Positions 26,893 through 36,561 are shown, counted from the first letter of the stretch. The stretch: 64,000 nucleotides of DNA from Bog-473 sp963755375 (GCA_963755375.1 CAVWKG010000006.1:248001-312000); one strand, 5' to 3'. The notes: generated by a model not told the origin, from the letters alone. Numbers and translations: made by a program.

Positions 26893-27393
26893 TCAGACGA
26901 GGGCGGAAGCGCTCGACTCCTGGCCCGGGGCGGCCCCGCCGGGGCGGCGCGCCCCCGTCCGGATGGCCACGGCCTCGGTCACCGTGACGTCCGCGCCACA
27001 GGCGAGGCAACGCCGGCGGTCGTCGAGCTCGCCACCGCAGCCACGGTGTTGGAGGATCATCGGCCGTTCGCCTCCTTCGAGGGCGTGGCGGTCGCCCCAC
27101 TGCAGCATGGCCACCAGCACCGGCCACAGGTCGGCACCCTTCTCGGTCAGGCGGTACTCCGAGCGGGGAGGGCGGTCCTGATAGGGGCGCTTGACCACGA
27201 TCCCCTCCTGCACCAAACGTTCCAGACGCACCTGCAGGACGTTGCGCGCCACGCCCAGGTCCCGCTGGATGTCCTCGAAGCGCCGGATGCCCAGGAAGAC
27301 GTCCCGGATGATGAGCAAGGTCCAGCGCTCGCCGATCACCTCGAGCGTCGAGGCGACCGGGCAGTACTGCGTGGGATAGTCCCGCTTCAACAT
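26893..27393 (-). CDS. HxlR-family winged-helix regulator with C-terminal zinc ribbon
   Basis: 166 residues from ATG 27393. The HxlR core is at 6-105: PVASTLEVIGERWTLLIIRD (N-terminal Cys and GERWT), FLGIRRFEDIQRDLGVARNV recognition helix and LTEKGADLWPVL. The tail has HRGCGGELDDRRRCLACGADV, a CxxC zinc-ribbon-like extension seen in many actinobacterial HxlR proteins. It is divergent from a DHA2 exporter, with a palindromic site between them. Probable local repressor of the exporter. Confidence 0.9.
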   Translation of the reverse strand: MLKRDYPTQYCPVASTLEVIGERWTLLIIRDVFLGIRRFEDIQRDLGVARNVLQVRLERLVQEGIVVKRPYQDRPPRSEYRLTEKGADLWPVLVAMLQWGDRHALEGGERPMILQHRGCGGELDDRRRCLACGADVTVTEAVAIRTGARRPGGAAPGQESSASALV

Positions 27394-27404
27394 CCGCCCA
27401 GCAT

Positions 27405-27430
27405 AACCCACCATTACCCGCGGGTGGGTT
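27405..27430. promoter_or_regulatory. palindromic operator between HxlR gene and exporter
   Basis: Outer arms AACCCACC (27405-27412) and GGTGGGTT (27423-27430) are perfect complements separated by 10 bp, and the inner sequence holds ACCCGCGGGT, itself a palindrome. It lies in the 71-bp divergent promoter region, 12 bp from the HxlR start and 34 bp before the exporter GTG. Likely the HxlR binding site. Confidence 0.55.
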
Positions 27431-27464
27431 GTTTTATGAAACTTTCTCTTCTACAGTGCATCTT

Positions 27465-28958
27465 GTGACGGAACTAACCGAGAACCCGGCCGCCGTGCCG
27501 ACGCGGTCCCGGCCGGTGCTGACCGCCCTGATCGTCCTGACGGGGGTGTTCTTGTCCTCGCTGGACCTGTTCATCGTCAACATCGCCTTCCCCAGCATCT
27601 CGGCCACCTACCACGGCGAGAGCCTCAGCTCGCTCTCCTGGGTCCTCAGCGCCTACACCATCGTGTTCGCCGCCGTCCTGGTGCCGGCCGGCCGTTGGGC
27701 CGACCGGGCGGGTCGCAAGCGGGCCTTCCTCATCGGGCTGGCCGTCTTCGCGGCAGCGTCGGCGCTGTGTGCGGTGGCCCCGTCCCTCGAGTTCCTCATC
27801 GGCGCCCGGGTCCTCCAGGCGAGCGGCGGCGCCCTCATGCTGCCGACCTCCCTCGGGCTCCTGCTGCCCGCCTTCGGTCCGGCGCGCAAGGGAGCCGCCA
27901 TCGGCCTGTGGTCGGCGGTCGGTGGCGCGGCCGCCGCGTTCGGCCCTCCCATCGGCGGGCTCCTGGTGCAGGCGAGCTGGCGTTGGGTCTTCCTCGTCAA
28001 CCTGCCCTTCAGCGTGGTGGCGCTCGTGCTCGGGGTGCGCATGCTCGACGAGGTGCGCGACCCCGACGCCCACAAGTCCGATGTCCTCGGCGCCGTCCTG
28101 CTGACCGTCGCCGTGGCCAGCCTGGTCGCCGGCATCGTCGAAGGCTCGGACTGGGGCTGGGCCAGCGGGCGGATCCTCGGTGCCTTCGGGCTGGCCGCCC
28201 TGGCGGGCGCCGGTCTCGTCGTCCGTTCGTTCCGCCACCCGAACCCCATCATCGAGCCGGCCGTCATCCGCCACCGCGCCGTGGCGCTGGCCGATCTCAG
28301 CTCGCTGGCCTTCTTCGGGGGCTTCGGCGCGTTGGTCCTCGGTGGCGTCCTCCTCCTGACCGGCGTCTGGCACGAGTCGGTGCTGCGCGCCGGGTTCATG
28401 ATCGCCCCCGGCCCGCTCCTGGCGGGTCTCACCGCGTTCCCGGGCGGCCTCCTCGGCGCCCGCTTCGGGCACCGGGTCGTCGGCACCCTGGGCTCCCTGT
28501 TCTTCGCCGCCGGCGGGCTGTGGTGGATCACCCACGTCGGCGCCGTCCCGGACTGGACCGGGGCCTACCTGCCGGGCAGCCTCCTGGGTGGCTTCGGCGT
28601 CGGCCTCATGCTGCCCTCACTCGGCGGCGCCGCCACGGCGCCCCTCCCGCCGCAGCGCTTCGCCACCGGCTCCGCGCTCTACGCCATGACCCGCCAGATC
28701 GGCATCGCCCTCGGGGTGGCCTGCCTGGTGGCCATCCTCGGCACGGCCACCGGCGCCACGGCCGTCACGGCCTTCCACCACGCCTGGATCTTCATGATCG
28801 GCTGCAGCCTCCTGGCTGGCCTCCTCCTCCAGGGCATCGGTAGCCGGGTGACAGAGACGGCCGACGCCTCCGTCTCGGCCGAACCTCCGGCCCCGACGTC
28901 GGACCCGGTGCCGGTAGGTGCGCCGGCGGTGCTCTACCCGCTCGTCGCCGGCAAGTAG
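27465..28958 (+). CDS. DHA2-family MFS exporter
   Basis: About 497 residues from GTG 27465; a 12-residue longer start at 27429 would lie over the operator. 14 membrane helices, with TM1 motif GVFLSSLDLFIVNIAFPSI, motif A GRWADRAGRKRAF and motif C VGGAAAAFGPPIGGLL. A proton-driven efflux pump, substrate unknown. Divergent from the HxlR gene. Its 3' end overlaps the convergent phosphotransferase gene by 25 bp. Confidence 0.92.
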   Translation: MTELTENPAAVPTRSRPVLTALIVLTGVFLSSLDLFIVNIAFPSISATYHGESLSSLSWVLSAYTIVFAAVLVPAGRWADRAGRKRAFLIGLAVFAAASALCAVAPSLEFLIGARVLQASGGALMLPTSLGLLLPAFGPARKGAAIGLWSAVGGAAAAFGPPIGGLLVQASWRWVFLVNLPFSVVALVLGVRMLDEVRDPDAHKSDVLGAVLLTVAVASLVAGIVEGSDWGWASGRILGAFGLAALAGAGLVVRSFRHPNPIIEPAVIRHRAVALADLSSLAFFGGFGALVLGGVLLLTGVWHESVLRAGFMIAPGPLLAGLTAFPGGLLGARFGHRVVGTLGSLFFAAGGLWWITHVGAVPDWTGAYLPGSLLGGFGVGLMLPSLGGAATAPLPPQRFATGSALYAMTRQIGIALGVACLVAILGTATGATAVTAFHHAWIFMIGCSLLAGLLLQGIGSRVTETADASVSAEPPAPTSDPVPVGAPAVLYPLVAGK

Positions 28959-30279
28959 GCGGGGTTCGCCACCAGCAACTGGTCACGGGCCGACGCGGCC
29001 AGCACCGGCGCGAGCGACTCCCACTGCCCGTCGAGCGCGCCCGACCGCAGCGCCGCCGCCAGCGCGGCGTCGTCGTCGAAGCCGAGCCCGGCCAGGCGCG
29101 CCCCGTGCGCGGCGGCGAGGGCCGGGCCGAGCGCGAGCTCGCGCTCGGCGATCACCAGTGCGTTGCGCGCCACGCGTGTCTCGAAGCGGGCGCCGTCCTC
29201 GCTGCGCTCCATGACGCCGTCGAGGTACTCGCGCACCGCCTCGACGAGCTCGGCAACCGTCGGGCGCCCGAAGGGTGCCGTTGGCGCGTCCGCCGCGGCG
29301 GGCCCCGCGGCGGCGGGCGGCGGCGTGCCCAGGAGCGTGAAGAGATCCCACTCGCTCTCGCACACGCGCCGGCCGATGGTGGCCAGCTCGACCGAGCGCG
29401 AGATGCCGCTCAGGTGGGCCGAGGCCTGCAGGGCGCAGATGGTGGCCCACTTGACGGTGGCGTACACCTGCCACCAGTGCACGCGTGCCGGCGTCACCTC
29501 CTCGCCGCCCGCGGCGGCGTACGCGGCCAACAGCTCGGAGAGCGCACCGAAGCCACCCACCTCGCCGCGTCCGCCGAAGCGCCAGGCCGGGGCGCACAGC
29601 CATCCGATGTCCTCCGCTGGATCGCCCGTGTGGGCGAGCTCCCAGTCGAGGACGCCGCGCAGCCCGTCCCGTCCGACCAGGAGGTTGCCAATCCGGTAGT
29701 CGCCGTGCACCGTCACCCGCGGTCCGCCCGGCGGTCGGTGGGCCGCCAGCCAGCGCACACCGAGCTCGAGCGCGGGCCGGACCTCGCCCAGGGCATCGAG
29801 GAAGGGCAACGGGTCGCCCAGCGGGTCGGAGGCGGGCAGGCCCTCGACGGCCGCCGCGTCGATGGTGTGGACGGCGGCCAGCGCGCGCCCGGCCTGTCCG
29901 GTCAGGGCGTGGCGGGCGGCGGCCCACTCGTCGTCGCGCAGGATCTTGCGCGGGATCGTCTCGCCCTCCAGCCGGTCCACCACCAACCAGCTCGCCCCGA
30001 GCTCGTCGCCCTCACCGAGGGCGACGAGCCCCGGCACCGGCACGCCCGCGGCGCCGGCGGCGCGCAGCAGGGCGCCCTCCATCCGCACCCGGCCGCTCGG
30101 GGCACCGCCGCGGTCCATCTGCAGGATGAGAGGGCGCGGGGGCGGCCCCCCGTCTGCAGCTCGAACGCACTGGTCACGCGCGACGCACCGCCGGAGAGGC
30201 GGCGCAACCCCTCCACGGTGCCGCCGAGCTGACGCCCGAGCGCGGCCGCCAGCTCCTCGGTGCTCAGCCGTGGCGCCAT
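28934..30279 (-). pseudogene. APH/ChoK-like phosphotransferase, one frameshift
   Basis: Combined about 448 residues. The true start is ATG 30279 (MAPRLSTEELAAALGRQLGG). After GGRP the frame runs into nonsense, while the adjacent frame continues correctly with PRPLILQMDRGG to the end at 28934. A missing G in the six-base run at 30146-30151 explains it. The kinase core has the nucleotide-binding LRRLSGGASRVTSAFEL, the catalytic loop VHGDYRIGNLLVG (about residue 215) and GVLDWELAHTGDPAEDIGWL with the Mg-binding Asp. It resembles the APH-like family encoded beside acyl-CoA dehydrogenases and SDRs in mycobacteria. Next gene 2 bp away. Confidence 0.85.
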
Positions 30280-30281
30280 CC

Positions 30282-31280
30282 CTACTCGACGGGGACGACA
30301 GGCCTCCCGCCGTCGTCGAGCTGGTGCAGGTACTCACAGATGCCGTAGCCGGTCTGCGCCGCTCCGGAAGGATCCTCGTACGTCCAGCGCGCCAAGCCCT
30401 CGTTGACCATGGTGCCGCCGGCGCGGCCGATATCGGCCACGCGCAGCACGTCGCCGCGCAGGGGATAGGTCCGCCCTTTCTTGTCGACCACGTCGAGGTG
30501 CACGACGCGGTGGGTCACGCCGTCGTCGGCCAGTTCGGTCCGCACACGCCACTGGGCCACCGAGGTGGCCCTTGCGCCGTCCCACACCCACCCACGGTGC
30601 AAGTCGCCGGCGTCGGTGCCGAGGCGGATGCCGCCGAAGTGCATGTCCTCGCCGATGTTGATGGAGAACCAGCGCCACATCTTCGGGCCGCCCCAGCGGC
30701 GCGGACCCCAGGAGCGGTCTCGGTTGCCGTGCGCAGCGCGCCACTCGTGACGCGTGCCGTCGACCGTGAGCGTGCCCGTCCAGCGCCCCGCCTGCTCCAG
30801 ATGCCCCTTGCCCACCGTGCCGGCCGCGGCGGCCGCCTCGGCCGACCTCGGGCCTCCGCTCGGCTGCCCGTCGGTGCCGATGGCGGGAGTGACGGCGTCG
30901 AAGCGCACGTCGAGGGCGACGTGGACCGGGCGGGTCGCCGTCTCGCCGCGGACGCACCGGCGCGCCTGCACCTCACCGTCCATGGTCAGGTGCCACGACT
31001 GCAGCGCTTCGAGCATCTCGTAGCGCACCGCGCCGACCTCCAGCACGGAGTCGACCATCTCGCGCTGCTCCTTGACCCAGCGATACTCGCCCAGCTCGCC
31101 GCCGGGGAGCCAGAGCGACATCCCGACGTCCATCGTCCCTTCGTTGGGCCGGATGCCGACACGGCTGAACAGCCCCGAGTCCGTCCCGGGGTCGTAGGCG
31201 TTGAAGTAGTACGACTCGCTCCAGGCCGTGTCGCCCTCGACGGGGTGGGCCAGGTCGTGACGGGCATCGAGGATCGGCAT
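30282..31280 (-). CDS. conserved hypothetical (DUF7064/7065-like beta-rich protein)
   Basis: 332 residues from ATG 31280. No signal peptide. It is rich in Trp/Gly and beta-strands: SESYYFNAYDPGTDSGLFSR, then HGNRDRSWGPRRWGGPKMWR and FGGIRLGTDAGDLHRGW. This matches a family of uncharacterised actinobacterial proteins usually found beside APH-like kinases and SDRs; the fold looks lipocalin- or tocopherol-cyclase-like, and the biochemical role is unknown. It lies 2 bp from the phosphotransferase gene and 2 bp from the SDR gene, so all three are probably one operon. Confidence 0.75.
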   Translation of the reverse strand: MPILDARHDLAHPVEGDTAWSESYYFNAYDPGTDSGLFSRVGIRPNEGTMDVGMSLWLPGGELGEYRWVKEQREMVDSVLEVGAVRYEMLEALQSWHLTMDGEVQARRCVRGETATRPVHVALDVRFDAVTPAIGTDGQPSGGPRSAEAAAAAGTVGKGHLEQAGRWTGTLTVDGTRHEWRAAHGNRDRSWGPRRWGGPKMWRWFSINIGEDMHFGGIRLGTDAGDLHRGWVWDGARATSVAQWRVRTELADDGVTHRVVHLDVVDKKGRTYPLRGDVLRVADIGRAGGTMVNEGLARWTYEDPSGAAQTGYGICEYLHQLDDGGRPVVPVE

Positions 31281-31282
31281 GG

Positions 31283-32140
31283 CTACACCATTGTCTGTCC
31301 GGCGCTGACGTTCAACGCCTCGCCCGTGACCCCCCGGGCCGCGTCCGAGAGCAGCCAGGCGATGGCGGCCGCGATCTCCTCGGCGCTCTGCAGTCGGCCG
31401 AGCGGGATCTCGCGGGCAATGTACGCGGCCAGTCCCTCCGGGCCGCCCATGAGGTTCTCGAACATGGCGTCGCGGTTGATGAGGTCCGTGTCCACCGTCC
31501 CCGGGCACACGGCGTTCACCGCGATGCCCTGGGCACCGAGCTCGGCCGCCATGGTCTGGGTGAGCAGGATGATGGCCGCCTTGGCCGCGCAATAGGCCCC
31601 GAGGAAGGGAAAGGCGCGCTTGCCGGCCTGGCTCGAGACGTTGCAGATGCGGCCGCCCACCCCGTCCGCCACCATGCGGGTGGCACACGCCTTCGACACC
31701 AGCCACGTCCCGACCAGGTTGACGTCGAGCACGCGGCGGAACTCCTCCGCCGGGACGTTGAGCAGCGGGCCCAGGCCGAAGCCCGGGCCGCTCCCTCCGG
31801 CGACGTTGGCCACCAGCGTCACCGTCCCGAACTCCTCGGTCGCCCGCGCCACCGCTTCCTCCACCGCCTGCTCGTCGGAGACGTCGGCCCGGACGGTGGC
31901 CGCCCGCACCCCCAGCCCCCTGAGCTCGCCGGCGAGCGCCTCGAGGTCGTCACTGCTGCCGGTGCCGTGGAAGGGAGCGTCGTCGTAGGGGCGGGCGATG
32001 TCGAGGCAGACCACATCGGCTCCGCCCCTCGCCAGGGCCACGGCGGTCGCGCGGCCGATGCCACGGGGGCGGGCCGCTCCGGTCACCAGCGCGACGCTCC
32101 CGGCGAACGGGCGTCCTGCGAGATCGTGTGTGAAACTCAC
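31283..32140 (-). CDS. short-chain dehydrogenase/reductase, possibly mycofactocin-type
   Basis: 285 residues from GTG 32140. Rossmann-fold NAD(P) motif VALVTGAARPRGIGRATAVA (T-G-x3-G-x-G variant), NVAGG (about 110), catalytic Ser in NVSSQAGKRAFPF, and Tyr/Lys in AYCAAKAAII. After beta-2 it has an insertion (VVCLDIARPYDDAPFHGTGS, then LEALAGELRGLG) reminiscent of SDRs that keep their nicotinamide cofactor bound and recycle through mycofactocin; this is a hint only, and no mft gene is in the window. It oxidises or reduces an alcohol/ketone. Divergent from the MDR gene. Confidence 0.9.
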   Translation of the reverse strand: MSFTHDLAGRPFAGSVALVTGAARPRGIGRATAVALARGGADVVCLDIARPYDDAPFHGTGSSDDLEALAGELRGLGVRAATVRADVSDEQAVEEAVARATEEFGTVTLVANVAGGSGPGFGLGPLLNVPAEEFRRVLDVNLVGTWLVSKACATRMVADGVGGRICNVSSQAGKRAFPFLGAYCAAKAAIILLTQTMAAELGAQGIAVNAVCPGTVDTDLINRDAMFENLMGGPEGLAAYIAREIPLGRLQSAEEIAAAIAWLLSDAARGVTGEALNVSAGQTMV

Positions 32141-32197
32141 CGGGCAAACGTAGCGACGAATGCGGACGGCCGCGCCGTCCGTGGGGGTGGCTCTGCC

Positions 32198-33265
32198 ATG
32201 CGTGCGGCGGTGACGAGGGGTGGACGGCTGGTGCTGGGAGAAGTCCCCGAGCCGGTGCCGTCGTCGGGCCACGTCGTGGCGCGCTCGCTCTCCGCCGGGA
32301 TCTGTGGGTCCGATCTGCACACGCTGGCCGACTTCGGCCATTTCACCGGGCTCATGGACTCCGTCGGTGTGCCCGCGCTGGACCCGGGCGCCGACTGCGT
32401 GTTCGGCCACGAGTTCTGCGCGGAGATCGTGGAGCACGGCCCCGACACCTCGGCCACCCTCCCGGTCGGGACGCGCGTCTGCTCGGTGCCCATCGTCGTG
32501 GGCCCGACCGGCGTGGAGCAGATCGGCTATTCCAACGCCTACCCGGGCGCACTGGCCGAGCACATGGTGCTGCAGGAGCTGTTGTGCCTCCCGGTGCCTG
32601 ACGCGCTGGCCACCGACCTGGCGGCGCTGACCGAGCCGCTCGCCGTGGGCGAGCACGCCGTGGGCCTGGCCGGCCTCAGCGCGGGCCAACCATGCCTCGT
32701 CGTCGGCTGTGGCCCGGTGGGTTTGGCCGTGATCGCCGCCCTCAAGGGGCGCGGCCACGGGCCGGTGCTGGCCGCCGACTTCTCGCCCACCCGGCGGCGC
32801 CTGGCCGAGGCGTTCGGGGCCGACGAGGTGATCGACCCCGCCGAGGGGTCGCCGCACGACCGCTGGTCCGACTTCGGCATCGCCCGCACGGTCATGGAGC
32901 GCATCGGGTCGGCCATGGTGGGCGCCACCGTGCCGGACCCGGTGATCTTCGAGGCGGTCGGCGTGCCCGGCATGCTCCAGTCGCTGATCGCCGACGGCCC
33001 GCCGCACAGCCGGATCGTCGTGGTGGGGGTGTGCATGCACAGCGACACCATCGAGCCCTTCATGGCGGTGACCAAGGAGATGGAGCTGCGTTTCTCGTTC
33101 GGGTACACCCCTGACGAGTTCGCCGCCACGCTCCGGCGACTGGCCGAGGGGGTGCCCGGGGCCGGGCTCCTCGTCACCGCCACGGTCGACCTGGCCGGCG
33201 CGCCCGGCGCCTTCGAGACGCTGCGCACGCCGGGCGAGCACGGCAAGATCCTGGTGACGCCGTGA
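32198..33265 (+). CDS. zinc-type medium-chain alcohol dehydrogenase
   Basis: 355 residues from ATG 32198. The catalytic-zinc ligand Cys is in SAGICGSDLHTLADFG, with His/Glu in CVFGHEFCAEIVEHG. The usual four-Cys structural-zinc loop is missing. Rossmann motif at about 168 (CLVVGCGPVGLAVIAALKG). The enzyme would oxidise an alcohol with NAD(P)+. It is followed by the luciferase-like monooxygenase 42 bp downstream. Confidence 0.9.
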   Translation: MRAAVTRGGRLVLGEVPEPVPSSGHVVARSLSAGICGSDLHTLADFGHFTGLMDSVGVPALDPGADCVFGHEFCAEIVEHGPDTSATLPVGTRVCSVPIVVGPTGVEQIGYSNAYPGALAEHMVLQELLCLPVPDALATDLAALTEPLAVGEHAVGLAGLSAGQPCLVVGCGPVGLAVIAALKGRGHGPVLAADFSPTRRRLAEAFGADEVIDPAEGSPHDRWSDFGIARTVMERIGSAMVGATVPDPVIFEAVGVPGMLQSLIADGPPHSRIVVVGVCMHSDTIEPFMAVTKEMELRFSFGYTPDEFAATLRRLAEGVPGAGLLVTATVDLAGAPGAFETLRTPGEHGKILVTP

Positions 33266-33307
33266 CGGTGCGCCCACTGGCCCAACCAACGACAACCCTG
33301 GAGAACC

Positions 33308-34520
33308 ATGACGACGATTGACGCCGACGGCCGACTGAAGTTCGGGATCTTCCTGGCCCCGTTCCACCCGGTGGGCCAGAACCCCACCCTGGCGCTCGAG
33401 CGCGACCTGCAGCTCATTGAGCACCTCGACGAGCTCGGCTTCGACGAGGCCTGGTTCGGCGAGCACCACTCCGCCGGCTACGAGATCATCGCCTCGCCCG
33501 AGGTGTTCATCGCCGCCGCCGCGCCGCGGACGAAGCACATCCGGCTCGGCACCGGCGTGTCGTCACTGCCCTACCACCACCCCTTCATGCTGGCCGACCG
33601 CATGGTGCTCCTCGACCACCTGACGCGGGGACGCGTCATGTTCGGCGTCGGCCCGGGCGCCCTCCCGTCCGACGCCTTCATGATGGGCATCGACCCGGCC
33701 AAGCAGCGCGACATGATGGAGGAGTCGCTCGAGGCCATTCTGCTGCTGCTGGCCGGCGAGACAGTCTCCATGGAGACGGAATGGTTCAAGCTGGTCAAGG
33801 CGCGCCTGCAGCTCCGGGCGTACCAGCGCCCGTTCCCCGAGGTCGCCGTGGCGGCGCAGGTCTCACCGGCCGGGCCCCGGGCCGCCGGACGCTTCGGCTG
33901 CAGCCTCCTCTCCATCGGCGCCACCTCCGCCGGCGGTTTCGACGTGCTGGGCGCTCACTGGGACGTCATGGAGGAGCGGGCCGAGGAGTTCTCCACCACG
34001 GTCGACCGCAACACGTGGCGCCTCGTCGGGCCCATGCACATCGCCGACACCAAGGAACAGGCGGTGGCCGACGTTGCCTTCGGGCTGGAGGAGTGGGTCG
34101 ACTACTTCCAGCGGGTGGCGGCGCTGCCGCTGGCGCCCAACACGGAGAACTTCGAGTCGCTGGTCGACGCGCTCGAACGCGTCGGGCTTCGCCGTGATCG
34201 GGACGGTCGAGGACGCCATCGCGCAGGTCACCCGCCTGCAGGACCAGTCCAAGGGGTTCGGCACGTTCCTTCTCATGGGCCACGAGTGGGCGGACACCGC
34301 CGCCACCCGCCACTCCTACGAGCTGATCGCCCGCTACGTGGCGCCCCGGTTCCAGGACTCGTCGGACTCGCTCACCAGGAGCCGGGACTGGGCCGCCGAG
34401 AACCGCCCCGAGTTCATCGGCGCCGCCGGTAATGCGGTCATGTCCGCCATCCAGAAGCATCACGAGGAGAAGGCGGACAAGGCGGCCAGCACAGAGAAGG
34501 AGGTGACGTCCCGTGGCTGA
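33308..34520 (+). pseudogene. luciferase-like monooxygenase, one frameshift
   Basis: A flavin-dependent two-component-type monooxygenase, about 404 residues when joined. Frame 1 (from ATG 33308) runs KFGIFLAPFHPVGQNPTLAL, GFDEAWFGEHHSAGYEI, RIRLGTGVSSLPYHHPF-type motif and GRVMFGVGPGALPSDA, all TIM-barrel LLM features, up to ESLVDAL at 34174. The next frame continues ASGFAVIGTVEDAIAQV and reaches the stop at 34518-34520. One extra base at about 34175 explains the switch. It is followed, with an 8-bp overlap, by the epoxide hydrolase gene, whose ribosome site lies in its tail. F420 or FMN use cannot be told apart here. Confidence 0.88.
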
Positions 34521-35481
34521 GGTGACGCACGAACAGGTGCCGACCAACGGGATCGAGTTGCACGTGGCGGTGGCGGGGCCGGCCGACGGTCCCCCCGTCA
34601 TCCTGTGCCACGGGTTCCCCGAGCTCTGGTACTCGTGGCGCCACCAGCTCGGCGCGCTGGCCGACGCCGGCTACCGCGCCCACGCGCCGGACCTGCGCGG
34701 CTACGGCGCCAGCTCCCGCCCGACCGCCGTCACCGACTACGGCTCCGACAACCTGACCGCGGACCTGGGTGGCCTGCTGGACCACTACGGCTACGACCAG
34801 GCCACCTTCGTCGGCCACGACTGGGGGGCGATGGTGGTGTGGGAGATGGGACGCCTCCACCCCGACCGCGTGTCGTCCCTGTGCAACATGAGCGTCCCGT
34901 ACTCCAACGCGCCGGCGCCGCCCACTCAGATCTTCGAGGTGATCTTCGAGGGCAAGTTCTTCTACATGCTCTACTTCCAGCCCGTCGGGCCCGCCGAGGC
35001 GGAGTTCGAGGCCGACCCCCGCCTGTTCCTCCGGACCATGCTCTACTCGGCCGGCGGGGAGGGGATGGCCGGCGGCACTGCGCTCGCCGACCTCCCTCGT
35101 GAGGGCACCCGGTTCATGGACATGCTGTCGACCGCGCCCGAGAAGCTCCCGGGCTGGCTCACCGAAGAGGACGTCGACGTCTACGCCGCCGCGTTCACGC
35201 AGAGCGGCTTCTTCGGGCCCGTCAGCTTCTACCGCAACATGGACGCCAACTGGGAGCGCTCCAAGGACATCCCCCCGTCCGTCTACACCATGCCGATCGC
35301 CTTCATCACCGGCTCGCTCGACCCGGTGAACACCATGATGCCGGGCGCCATCGAAGAGATGGCCGAGGCCATGCCGGACTTCCGCGGCGCCACGGTGATC
35401 GACGGGGCCGGCCATTGGGTCCAGCAGGAGCGCCCGGCCGAGACCAACGCTGCCCTCCTGTCGTTCCTCTCCTCCGTGTGA
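34513..35481 (+). CDS. alpha/beta hydrolase, epoxide hydrolase-like
   Basis: 322 residues from GTG 34513, with an extended Shine-Dalgarno AAGGAGGTGA at 34496-34505. Oxyanion motif LCHGFPELWYSWRHQL (HGFPE), lid/acid region, nucleophile Asp in TFVGHDWGAMVVWEM (about 106), and C-terminal acid and base: TGSLDPVNTM and GAGHWVQQERP. The Asp nucleophile and HGFPE mark soluble epoxide hydrolases; haloalkane dehalogenase is less likely. Overlaps the monooxygenase end by 8 bp and the serine hydrolase start by 4 bp. Confidence 0.9.
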   Translation: MAEVTHEQVPTNGIELHVAVAGPADGPPVILCHGFPELWYSWRHQLGALADAGYRAHAPDLRGYGASSRPTAVTDYGSDNLTADLGGLLDHYGYDQATFVGHDWGAMVVWEMGRLHPDRVSSLCNMSVPYSNAPAPPTQIFEVIFEGKFFYMLYFQPVGPAEAEFEADPRLFLRTMLYSAGGEGMAGGTALADLPREGTRFMDMLSTAPEKLPGWLTEEDVDVYAAAFTQSGFFGPVSFYRNMDANWERSKDIPPSVYTMPIAFITGSLDPVNTMMPGAIEEMAEAMPDFRGATVIDGAGHWVQQERPAETNAALLSFLSSV

Positions 35482-36539
35482 GCGACCTCGTCGCGCTGCC
35501 GCCGCAGCCCGCCGGCGTGGACTGGCCCACCGAGGACTGGCCCGAGGGCGAGCTGCCGCCGGGCGTCGACCTGGCGCCGCTGCTCGCCGAGGTCTTCGAC
35601 AACGACGGGCCCCTGGCCGAGACGTTCGCCGTCCTCGTGGTCCACGGCGGGCGCGTCGTGGCCGAGCGCTACCAGGGCGCGTTGGAGCACTTCGACCGCC
35701 CGCCGACGCCGGTGACGGACGAGACGCCACTGCTCAGCTGGTCCATGGCCAAGTCGATGCTGCAGGCGGTGATCGGCCTGCTCGTGGGCGACGGAAGGCT
35801 CGACCTCGACGCCCCCGCCGCCGTGCCCGAGTGGGCGGACCCGGGCGACCCCCGCCACGCCATCACGCTGCGCCAGCTCCTCGCCATGCGCGACGGGCTC
35901 GCCTTCGTGGAGGACTACGAGGACGACCGGGTCTCCGACGTGATGCAGATGCTCTTCGGCGACGGCCAGGCAGACATGGCGCACTTCGCCGCCGCCCGCC
36001 CGCTCGCCGCCGCGCCGGGCACGCGATTCAACTACTCGTCGGGGACCTCGAACATCATCTCGGGCGTGGTGGCGCGCACGGTGGGGCCCGGCGAGAGCTA
36101 CGCCCGCTTCCTGCACGGCCGCCTCTTCGGGCCCATCGGCATGAAGAGCGCCGACCCCGAGTTCGACGAGGCCGGCACGTGGGTCGCCTCGACCTACCTG
36201 CGGGCCAGCGCGCGCGACTTCGCCCGCTTCGGGCTGCTCTACCTGCGCGACGGCCTGTGGGACGGCGTGCGCCTCCTCCCGCCGGGCTGGGTGGACTACG
36301 CCCGCACCTGGACGTCGATCGATCCCGACGGCGACAGCCCGTACGGCGCGCACTGGTACGGCGTGGCGGGCGACACCCTCGGCACCTTCCGCGCCGCGGG
36401 CTACGAGGGCCAGTCGATCACCATCTGCCCACCGCTCGACCTCGTCGTCGTGCGTCTCGGCAAGACGCCCCTCGATCGCAAGGCGAACCTGATCCCGTGG
36501 CGGGCCGCCATGGTGCAGGCCTTCGCCCGCGCCCGCTGA
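35478..36539 (+). CDS. serine hydrolase, beta-lactamase/esterase (class C-like)
   Basis: About 353 residues from GTG 35478 (GTGA overlap with the preceding gene). SxxK nucleophile motif in LLSWSMAKSMLQAVIG (Ser about 87, Lys about 90), Tyr-Ser-Ser motif FNYSSGTSNIISG (about 190), and a C-terminal GYEGQSITICPP in place of the HTG/KTG motif. No signal peptide, so probably a cytosolic esterase acting with the upstream hydrolase and not an antibiotic-inactivating enzyme. Substrate unknown. Confidence 0.88.
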   Translation: MSDLVALPPQPAGVDWPTEDWPEGELPPGVDLAPLLAEVFDNDGPLAETFAVLVVHGGRVVAERYQGALEHFDRPPTPVTDETPLLSWSMAKSMLQAVIGLLVGDGRLDLDAPAAVPEWADPGDPRHAITLRQLLAMRDGLAFVEDYEDDRVSDVMQMLFGDGQADMAHFAAARPLAAAPGTRFNYSSGTSNIISGVVARTVGPGESYARFLHGRLFGPIGMKSADPEFDEAGTWVASTYLRASARDFARFGLLYLRDGLWDGVRLLPPGWVDYARTWTSIDPDGDSPYGAHWYGVAGDTLGTFRAAGYEGQSITICPPLDLVVVRLGKTPLDRKANLIPWRAAMVQAFARAR

Positions 36540-36561
36540 GCGCGCCTGCGGACCCGGACGC

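Noticed and set aside
29862..31595. 577-residue plus-strand open frame
   Set aside because: Antisense to the APH-like and DUF genes; Pro/Arg-rich composition.
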